From NCBI GenBank assembly GCA_964471215.1, contig CAYYFC010000049.1, positions 1 to 9,095 of the forward strand: a stretch of DNA of 9,095 nucleotides. The letters are read 5' to 3'. Shown piece after piece: positions 1 to 4,972 of this stretch. Source of the DNA: Archaeoglobus_B sp964471215. GTDB lineage: Archaea > Halobacteriota > Archaeoglobi > Archaeoglobales > Archaeoglobaceae. The number at the start of each line of letters is the position of its first letter. Positions within the stretch are counted from its first letter, which is position 1. A program made the position numbers and the translations under genes. The notes below the pieces were generated by a model that worked only from the letters and a program-made list of their open reading frames with translations, had not been told where the DNA came from and ran no database searches.

Positions 1-55
1 ATGCGCAAATCTCCCCGCAAGGAATCCTCGCACTTCAGTGCGGGGAGGAGGTTAA
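1..55 (+). mobile_element. Right end of an IS200/IS605-type element (TnpB C-terminus), extending off the left edge
   Basis: Frame 1 is open from the window edge and reads SPRKESSHFSAGRRL before running on to a stop at 73-75. The KES-hydrophobic-FSAGRR pattern resembles the C-terminal tail of archaeal TnpB (OrfB) proteins, whose last codons coincide with the element's right-end hairpin. The same pattern recurs at 9032-9067 (KEASPFRAERN, then stop). Here the aligned stop position is TTA instead of TAG, so either the gene reads on for seven more codons or it is degraded. The body of any tnpB would lie outside the window, so I cannot say whether the element is intact, a remnant, or a solo end. 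The likely right boundary is near 52-55, directly at the slipin stop codon. Confidence 0.5.
11..55 (+). ncRNA. Candidate omegaRNA 3' scaffold hairpin (TnpB guide RNA end)
   Basis: Positions 26-33 pair with 38-45 in an 8-bp stem (one G-T wobble) closed by a TTCA loop, and GGAGGAGGTTAA-like sequence follows at 44-55. A GAATCC lead-in, strong terminal hairpin and short GGAGG-type tail before the guide is the layout known for omegaRNAs of IS200/IS605 TnpB systems. A second perfect 8-bp pairing, CTCCCCGC at 11-18 with GCGGGGAG at 40-47, competes with the hairpin and could be an alternative fold. The guide would start near 53-56 and enter the slipin gene on the antisense strand. The structure is seen directly; assignment as omegaRNA is inferred from family resemblance and from the matching copy at 9032-9067. 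It could also be a relic that is no longer transcribed. Confidence 0.5.
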
Positions 56-808
56 TTACTTTCTATTGCTTCTAAAGTACTCGAGTAGTTCGACGGGGAT
101 CGGTAGTATTATTGTATTTGCCTGATCCGATGCAACTTCGTTCAGAGTCTGGAGAACTCTCAGCATCATTGCCCCTCTGCTTCCCTCGAGAATCTTAGCA
201 GCTTCAAGCAGCTTCTTTGATGCCTGGAGTTCACCATCTGCTCTTATTATTTTAGCCCTTCTTTCTCTTTCAGCTTCAGCCTGCATAGCCATAATTCTCC
301 TCATCTCTTCTGGCAGTTCAACGTCTTTTATTTCTACAGCTGTAACCTTTATTCCCCATGGATTTGTTGCCTCATCTATGATCTTCTGAAGTCTTAGATT
401 CAATTTTTCTCTTTCTGATAAAACTTCATCAAGCTCTGCCTGTCCTATAACGCTCCTCAACGTAGTCTGAGCTATTTGAGCGGTGGCATACATGTAGTCC
501 AAAACCTCTGTAACGGCCTTTTCTGGATCTACGACCCTGTAGTAAACTACTGCATTGACCCTGACGGTGACGTTATCCCTCGTTACAACCTCTTGGGTCG
601 GAACATCGTACGTTACAGTTCTCAGGTCAACTTTAACCATGTTTTCGACGATAGGTATCACGTAGAATATGCCTGGTCCCCTAGCGCCGACCAATCTCCC
701 CAGTCTGAATATAACACCCCTTTCGTACTCCCTGACTATTTTTATTCCCGATATCAGGAATAGGAACGCGATTATCAGCAATCCGAATAAAATCAACGTC
801 AAATCCAT
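56..808 (-). CDS. Slipin/stomatin family SPFH-domain membrane protein
   Basis: A 250-residue prokaryotic stomatin homologue (slipin), an oligomeric scaffold of the cytoplasmic membrane. Residues 3-24 form one hydrophobic anchor, then KIVREYERGVIFRLGR (23-38) opens the SPFH/band 7 domain. Its hallmarks include GPGIFYVIP (44-52), the VDLRT strand (60-64), TRDNVTVRVNAVVYYRV (76-92) and NPWGIKVTAVEIKDVELP (149-166). A charged AEAERERRAKIIRADGE helix (177-193) is the usual coiled-coil oligomerisation region, and the tail NTIILPIPVELL is typical. Length is normal for the family. In many archaea the partner is a membrane protease of the NfeD/STOPP family encoded next to it; none lies on the upstream side here, and the downstream side is the window edge. 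The ATG is preceded by a TATA-like box at 829-836 and no convincing ribosome binding site, so the mRNA is probably leaderless. Its stop abuts the TnpB-like end at 1-55. What it scaffolds is unknown. Confidence 0.93.
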   Translation of the reverse strand: MDLTLILFGLLIIAFLFLISGIKIVREYERGVIFRLGRLVGARGPGIFYVIPIVENMVKVDLRTVTYDVPTQEVVTRDNVTVRVNAVVYYRVVDPEKAVTEVLDYMYATAQIAQTTLRSVIGQAELDEVLSEREKLNLRLQKIIDEATNPWGIKVTAVEIKDVELPEEMRRIMAMQAEAERERRAKIIRADGELQASKKLLEAAKILEGSRGAMMLRVLQTLNEVASDQANTIILPIPVELLEYFRSNRK

Positions 809-828
809 AATTTATCTCTGATCGATAG

Positions 829-840
829 CATATAAAGTTT
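829..840 (-). promoter_or_regulatory. TATA/BRE-like promoter of the slipin gene
   Basis: Read on the minus strand the sequence is AAACTTTATATG, a good archaeal box A with an A-rich BRE-like stretch in front. Its centre lies about 25 bases upstream of the ATG at 808, which places transcription start at or within a few bases of the start codon. It gives the slipin gene its own promoter, independent of gatD upstream. Confidence 0.5.
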
Positions 841-882
841 TATGTGGGCAACGCTGGTTCGTTATTACTTGAAGTATAAGGA

Positions 883-2133
883 TCAAGATCCGCCTGATAT
901 GAAAACGTCGTATCTTGTCGAGTTAGTTATTTCTCCGACGAGATTTACCCTAACGAGCTCCTTTGCCTCTTCCAGATCGTAATTCGCCAGTAGATACATA
1001 ACTTTTATCAGTGCAACTTCAGGTAGCATATCCTCGCCCTCAATCACTCCCGCTCTTAGAAGATATCTTCCCGTGTCATACACCCTGCAGCATATCCTAC
1101 CCCACAGGCATTGCGAAGTCATTACCATTAAGCAGTCCTCTGATATCCTCTTGATGGTATCGATCCAATCGGTTGAAACATGACCGAGCCCTGTCCCCTC
1201 TAGGACAAATCCTCTATATCCCCTTTCATAATAAAACTCAAGTATATCTGGTTTTAAACCCGGGAAGAACTTTATTAGGACGCATTTTTCCTCTAAATTG
1301 TCTCTCAATTCTAGCTCCCTCTCATTTCTCCTAAATCTCTCTTTTACTATCCAATCGATCTTACCTGAAGGATAATGAACCCTTCCCAAGGGTGGGAAGT
1401 TTATAGATTTGAACGCATCCCTCCTCGACGTATGACACTTCCTAACCTTTACACCTCTGTGGATAAGGCAGTAGTCATCGCTCGTAGATCCATGCATAAC
1501 AACTACAACCTCACCCAGATCAGATATCGCTGCAGCTGCAGAGCAGAAAACGTTCATAGATGCATCGCTGGATGGTCTATCACTGCTCCTCTGAGCTCCG
1601 GTAAAAACTATTGGAACTGGTGTTGAAAGCATAAAAGCTATGGCTGAAGCCGTGTAATGCATTGTGTCCGTTCCATGTGTTATTATTATACCGTCATAAC
1701 CCTTCCTTATCGATTTGTAAATCTCTCTTGCCAACTCGATCCAGTTTTTAGGTTTCATGTTCTCACTTAAGATGTTGTAAAGGAGCATGGCATCGACGTT
1801 GCAGATCTTTAACAATTCCGGAACTTCTCCAGCTATTTCCTCAGCCGTAAATTGACTGGTAACGGCACCTGTTTTGTAGTCGACTTTACTAGCAATTGTC
1901 CCACCTGTCGAGATTATCTTTACATCGGGCAATCCCTCCTTCTTCTCAAGCTTTGGTCTAGGAAATTCGATTGGCTTTTCCTCTATTATCTCAAGCAACT
2001 CGTATTCCTTGAATCCGACGTTATATCCGCTATCGAGTTTAAGCACAAGGCAATCGGTGAATGAGGGCATTACAATTCCTTCAAAAATCTTATCTTTTGC
2101 TCTAATTCTGACCCTTCTTCCCTCAAGTCCCAT
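883..2133 (-). CDS. gatD: Glutamyl-tRNA(Gln) amidotransferase subunit D
   Basis: The asparaginase-like subunit of the archaeal GatDE amidotransferase, which frees ammonia from an amide donor so that GatE can convert Glu-tRNA(Gln) to Gln-tRNA(Gln). At 416 residues it has the usual GatD length. Residues 5-48 form the small N-terminal beta-barrel domain (GRRVRIRAKDKIFEGIV), which separates GatD from ordinary L-asparaginases. The type I/II asparaginase core follows: STGGTIAS at 75-82 with the nucleophilic Thr79, HGTDT at 153-157 with Thr155 and Asp156, FTGAQRSSDRPSSDA at 177-191, and RKCHTSRRDAF at 231-241 with the catalytic-type Lys232. All active-site residues known from GatD are present. GatE is not in this window, which is common because gatD and gatE are often unlinked. 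The gene has its own TATA-like box and 84 bp separate it from argH upstream. Nothing suggests damage. Confidence 0.96.
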   Translation of the reverse strand: MGLEGRRVRIRAKDKIFEGIVMPSFTDCLVLKLDSGYNVGFKEYELLEIIEEKPIEFPRPKLEKKEGLPDVKIISTGGTIASKVDYKTGAVTSQFTAEEIAGEVPELLKICNVDAMLLYNILSENMKPKNWIELAREIYKSIRKGYDGIIITHGTDTMHYTASAIAFMLSTPVPIVFTGAQRSSDRPSSDASMNVFCSAAAAISDLGEVVVVMHGSTSDDYCLIHRGVKVRKCHTSRRDAFKSINFPPLGRVHYPSGKIDWIVKERFRRNERELELRDNLEEKCVLIKFFPGLKPDILEFYYERGYRGFVLEGTGLGHVSTDWIDTIKRISEDCLMVMTSQCLWGRICCRVYDTGRYLLRAGVIEGEDMLPEVALIKVMYLLANYDLEEAKELVRVNLVGEITNSTRYDVFISGGS

Positions 2134-2153
2134 GATTTTTATTGAATAGTTAG

Positions 2154-2165
2154 ATTTTTAAACGT
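2154..2165 (-). promoter_or_regulatory. TATA-like promoter of gatD
   Basis: On the minus strand the 84-bp gap between argH and gatD contains CGTTTAAAAATC, with the TTTAAAAA box 21-29 bases upstream of the ATG at 2133. That spacing predicts a transcript starting at or near the A of the start codon. A second TATA-like stretch, AAACTTATATGG at 2209-2220, overlaps the argH stop and would give a leader of about 50 bases. I cannot tell from sequence which is used. There is no clear poly-T terminator for argH in the gap. Confidence 0.42.
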
Positions 2166-2217
2166 TTTATCGATGTGTTTGACCGTAAGATAAAGCTTTA
2201 GATGATGCCATATAAGT

Positions 2218-3636
2218 TTATTCGATCTCCAGCAGCTTAAACGCTTCTTCGTGAAGTCTTTCAAGTCTGCTGCATATCCTTTCAACTGTATCTGACAGGA
2301 GTTCATAATCGTCTTTAAGTCTTTCCTTTCTGGCATTGATCATCCTTAAAACCTCTTCCCTCGAAGTGCCACCGATGTTTTTCCTGTTCTCAACGGCATC
2401 GACTACATCAAGTTTTAAATCCAGATCTATATCGTATCCAAATTCTTTGGCTATTTCTTCAATCTTATTTAGATCTCCAAGTGCTACTGCCCTTCCAACA
2501 ATCCTGTGAGCATCTCTAAACGGTACTCCCTTTTTTACCATTCTATCAGCTAGTTCACTGGCAATTGAAAAGTTTTTAACGGCTTTTTCAAGCATAACAT
2601 CACGCTTAAACCTAATCTTCTCGAACATCTTCTTCATTAGATTTACCGATAGCTCTACGATATCAAAGGATTTGAAGAGATGATAGTTCATTTCCTGAAA
2701 GTCTCTGTTATAAGTAAAGGGCATAGCCTTATATATCGACATGACCGATGTCAAACATCCAATAACGGTACCAGCCTTGGCTCTTATCAGCTCTGCTATA
2801 TCTGGATTCTTCTTCTGGGGCATTATACTGGATGTCGACGCGAACTCCTCTGGCAAGTCTATGAAGTCGAATTCGGAACTCCATAACACTATCTCCTCTG
2901 CAATTCTACTCAGCGATAACATCACTGAAGCCGAAATAAAAACGGATTCTATTAAAAAATCTCTGGACGAAACTGCATCACAGCTATTTTCAACTATTCC
3001 GTCAAATCCAAGCAATTCCGCGGTGTAAAACCTATCAAGCTTTAGAGAAGTTGAGGCAAATGCGCATGAACCTAGAGGGGATAGGTTAACGAACTTTAGG
3101 GTATTGATTATTCTTGTAAAATCTCTCTCAATCATATCGTGATACGCTACTATGTGATGCGAAAGCCTAGTCGGTTGAGCGTATTGTAAGTGTGTGAATC
3201 CCGGCATTATAACGTCTAAGTTTTCCAAGGCCTTTTCAATAAATACCTCTCTTAGTTCTAATAGCGAAAGGGCGAGGGAGAGAAGTCTATCCCTTACAAA
3301 CATCCTCAGGCATGTGGCGACTTCATCGTTTCTACTTCTCGCAGTATGCATCTTCTTTCCGGCTTCCGTGATCTTAATAAGTTCGGATTCTATTGCTTCA
3401 TGTATATCTTCATATTCTTTGGGTATTGTTTCATATCCCATTTCCCTAATTCTCAGTAAACCCCTGATGATTTCTTTAGCATCCTTTTCACTTATGTGAT
3501 TACATCTGAGCAGCCCCAGAACATGGGCCATATCGACTAATATGTCGTAATAAAATATGTACCTGTCCTGATCGATCGATGAAGAGAATTTTAGAGCTTC
3601 TTCATCCATATCCCTACTAAATCTACTTCTTAACAT
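2218..3636 (-). CDS. argH: Argininosuccinate lyase
   Basis: Catalyses the last step of arginine synthesis in the cytoplasm, splitting argininosuccinate into arginine and fumarate. The 472 residues fit the fumarase/aspartase superfamily. Visible motifs are the substrate-binding FSSSIDQDR near residues 17-25, HTARSRND at 97-104, GFTHLQYAQPTR at 146-157 with the general-acid-type His149, and the superfamily signature SSIMPQKKNP at 269-278 on the mobile loop, with Ser270 in the catalytic serine position. The HTARSRND and THLQYAQP blocks mark it as ArgH rather than adenylosuccinate lyase. The chosen ATG at 3636 lies 7 bases after a strong GGAGG (3644-3648), inside the end of the DUF504 gene, which it overlaps by 14 bp. 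Translation is therefore likely coupled to that gene. It is probably the last gene of the purH-regulator-DUF504-argH unit. Confidence 0.96.
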   Translation of the reverse strand: MLRSRFSRDMDEEALKFSSSIDQDRYIFYYDILVDMAHVLGLLRCNHISEKDAKEIIRGLLRIREMGYETIPKEYEDIHEAIESELIKITEAGKKMHTARSRNDEVATCLRMFVRDRLLSLALSLLELREVFIEKALENLDVIMPGFTHLQYAQPTRLSHHIVAYHDMIERDFTRIINTLKFVNLSPLGSCAFASTSLKLDRFYTAELLGFDGIVENSCDAVSSRDFLIESVFISASVMLSLSRIAEEIVLWSSEFDFIDLPEEFASTSSIMPQKKNPDIAELIRAKAGTVIGCLTSVMSIYKAMPFTYNRDFQEMNYHLFKSFDIVELSVNLMKKMFEKIRFKRDVMLEKAVKNFSIASELADRMVKKGVPFRDAHRIVGRAVALGDLNKIEEIAKEFGYDIDLDLKLDVVDAVENRKNIGGTSREEVLRMINARKERLKDDYELLSDTVERICSRLERLHEEAFKLLEIE

Positions 3637-3859
3637 CTCCTCTCCTCCAAACGACTCTCTCCCTATACCTTATCTCAACTATCCTATGCATTGGAATCAT
3701 GAGACCTGAACGAAGGTACAAAAACTTGTGACCTATCTTTTCTATCTCATCACCCCTTATCTCTGAGAATCCTTTAGGTCTATCTATGTAAACAACTTCT
3801 ACGTCTTCAAAATTGAATTCAGGATGCCATTTAAACCTATTCAAAATATCCCTGATCAT
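3623..3859 (-). CDS. DUF504 / MJ1316-family small protein
   Basis: A 78-residue protein of the archaeal UPF0248/DUF504 (MJ1316) family. The sequence shows the family pattern: an N-terminal DILNRFKWHP helix-strand, the VVYIDRPKG strand-turn (22-30), and the diagnostic IPMHRIVEIRYRERVVW (55-71) ending in the conserved Trp71. The family has been predicted by comparative genomics to recognise RNA ends with a cyclic phosphate, and in larger proteins it is fused to RNA-processing enzymes. I know of no biochemical proof for the stand-alone form. The start overlaps the regulator's stop in an ATGA junction (3856-3859) and is preceded by a GAGGAG ribosome binding site at 3862-3867. The end overlaps argH by 14 bp. 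The tight spacing implies one mRNA, but a functional link with arginine synthesis is not established. Confidence 0.87.
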   Translation of the reverse strand: MIRDILNRFKWHPEFNFEDVEVVYIDRPKGFSEIRGDEIEKIGHKFLYLRSGLMIPMHRIVEIRYRERVVWRRGDVKK

Positions 3860-4368
3860 AACTCCTCTTTTTTTGCAATTTCAACTATCTGACCTTTTAA
3901 ATTGAGCTTCAGAGATTTTTTTGCAATTGCCCTGACTACCAAAGGTTCAAGTCCCAGACTTTTACTTATGTGCTGAACAGACATTCTCCCGGCCTTAACC
4001 TCATCCATAACCTTTTTTACTATCTCTTCGAACTCATCATCTGGCATGAATACAACTTCGAGTATCTTGTTCAGGTCCCTCAGGGGTACGTAAAAGCTTG
4101 CATTTATATGGGTGTAGCTGACATGGTACTCCTTTTCTGGCCTTCCTGCCGGATCTGATGGCATTCTCCACTTTACCTCCAGCATGCCAGCATGCTTCAA
4201 TATCCTTAAAGCTTCCTCGACACCTTCACCGAATCTCTGTTTTAGTTCATCAAATGTCAGCCACTCGGATAATAGTGCATCATATACGTTTTTATATAGA
4301 TTTGTTGAAAACATCTGGAGAATAGGTACGAGCTCAACGATATCGTTGACGAGCTTTGTCCTTCTCAT
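3856..4368 (-). CDS. Winged-helix (ArsR-like) transcriptional regulator
   Basis: A 170-residue predicted DNA-binding protein. Residues 20-68 read as a helix-turn-helix with a LTFDELKQRFGEGVEEALRI recognition region, and GRPEKEYHVSY (75-85) is the wing typical of archaeal ArsR/MarR-like regulators. A second helical segment at 129-160 (MSVQHISKSLGLEPLVVRAI) also looks HTH-like, so the protein may carry two DNA-contacting units or a C-terminal dimerisation part. There are no cysteine clusters, so a metal-sensing role is not indicated. It lies 24 bp downstream of the purH-like gene and starts after a clear GGTGAT ribosome binding site (4372-4377), unlike the apparently leaderless genes nearby, as expected for an internal operon gene. 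Its target is unknown; autoregulation of this purine/arginine cluster from the promoter at 4888-4972 is the simplest guess. Confidence 0.8.
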   Translation of the reverse strand: MRRTKLVNDIVELVPILQMFSTNLYKNVYDALLSEWLTFDELKQRFGEGVEEALRILKHAGMLEVKWRMPSDPAGRPEKEYHVSYTHINASFYVPLRDLNKILEVVFMPDDEFEEIVKKVMDEVKAGRMSVQHISKSLGLEPLVVRAIAKKSLKLNLKGQIVEIAKKEEL

Positions 4369-4392
4369 GTTATCACCATAATCGAAGTTAAT

Positions 4393-4887
4393 CTATTGCG
4401 ATATTTTTAGTTTTCTTAACATATCTAGAACCGATAGATCATATCTGACGACAGATTTAAAAGCCTTTATCGCTAGTTCTAATCTAAACCGTTCGTCAAT
4501 ATCACCGTTTTTTAATCTCATAATGACATCATCGTATTGATTGGAGTCCGAAACAACGATTACTTTTTTAAAATTTTTTGCAGACGCCCTAAGCAATGCC
4601 ACACCGCCGATATCTACGTCTTCCAGACTTTTTAATTCGTATAGGTTTACAACGACGATTTTGAAGAACCCCGTATAGATCCTTCTGAACACCTCTGCAT
4701 GAAGTGTTTTTATGTCCTTCGTTTCCTTCAAATTTGTCAGCTCCGATAACCTTCTGACGTGAATCCCGTTCTTCTCAAGATATCTAGCGGTACCATCTGT
4801 GGCATAGATATTATAACCGATTTCAATTAAACTCCTTGCGAATTCTATAAGTCCCTCCTTATTACTCACCGTTATCAGTGCATTCAT
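4393..4887 (-). CDS. purH: Stand-alone IMP cyclohydrolase (PurH N-terminal, MGS-like domain)
   Basis: Matches only the N-terminal half of bifunctional PurH/ATIC, the part that closes FAICAR to IMP, the last step of purine synthesis. The formyltransferase half is absent, as expected in archaea that use the PurP ligase for formylation. At 164 residues it is shorter than the roughly 200-residue domain of bifunctional enzymes. Motifs in order are ALITVSNKEGLIEFARSL (3-20), ATDGTARYL (29-37), KTLHAEV (60-66), VVVNLYE (78-84) and DIGGVALLRASAKN (92-105). Lys60, Tyr83, Asp92 and Lys104 occupy the positions of the IMP cyclohydrolase active-site residues Lys66, Tyr104, Asp125 and Lys137 of human ATIC, recalled from the literature. 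The missing residues map to the loops between Lys60 and Asp92. The gene is first in a probable operon with the regulator, DUF504 protein and argH. A different MGS-fold activity cannot be excluded. Confidence 0.82.
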   Translation of the reverse strand: MNALITVSNKEGLIEFARSLIEIGYNIYATDGTARYLEKNGIHVRRLSELTNLKETKDIKTLHAEVFRRIYTGFFKIVVVNLYELKSLEDVDIGGVALLRASAKNFKKVIVVSDSNQYDDVIMRLKNGDIDERFRLELAIKAFKSVVRYDLSVLDMLRKLKISQ

Positions 4888-4972
4888 AGATGTACTATCA
4901 CGCGACTGCTTAAATTATTGATTTCAACCGTTGCGAACCCAAAAACTTTAAACAGTTCATCCAATATAAGAT
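4888..4972. promoter_or_regulatory. Divergent promoter region between the purH cluster and hef
   Basis: These 85 bp serve both strands. For the minus-strand purH cluster, AATAATTTA at 4911-4919 lies about 24-32 bases upstream of the ATG at 4887. For hef, AAAAACTTTAAAC at 4941-4953 places a TTTAAA box 21-26 bases upstream of the GTG at 4973. Both spacings predict transcripts that begin close to the start codon, and neither start has a convincing ribosome binding site. The two boxes are only about 25-30 bp apart, so binding of TBP/TFB or a regulator at one could affect the other. No clear operator repeat is visible. Confidence 0.5.

Noticed and set aside
26..45. Hairpin as a rho-independent terminator of the slipin gene
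   Set aside because: It lies downstream of the slipin stop on the minus strand, but archaeal termination relies mainly on U-tracts and no T-run follows on that strand; the match to the copy at 9039-9058 and the TnpB reading frame explain it better.
880..891. GGATC-AA-GATCC inverted repeat at the end of gatD
   Set aside because: The two-base loop is too tight for a stable hairpin, it overlaps the gatD stop codon, no T-run follows, and a 10-base palindrome of this kind is expected by chance.
1375..1626. Plus-strand open frame of 83 codons within gatD
   Set aside because: It lies antisense to the asparaginase core of gatD, has no recognisable domain or promoter, and is explained by the codon structure of the opposite strand.
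2139..2336. Minus-strand open frame of 65 codons overlapping the end of argH and the gatD promoter
   Set aside because: It runs in another frame of the conserved argH C-terminus, has low-complexity composition, and would run through the gatD promoter region; no sign of a real gene.
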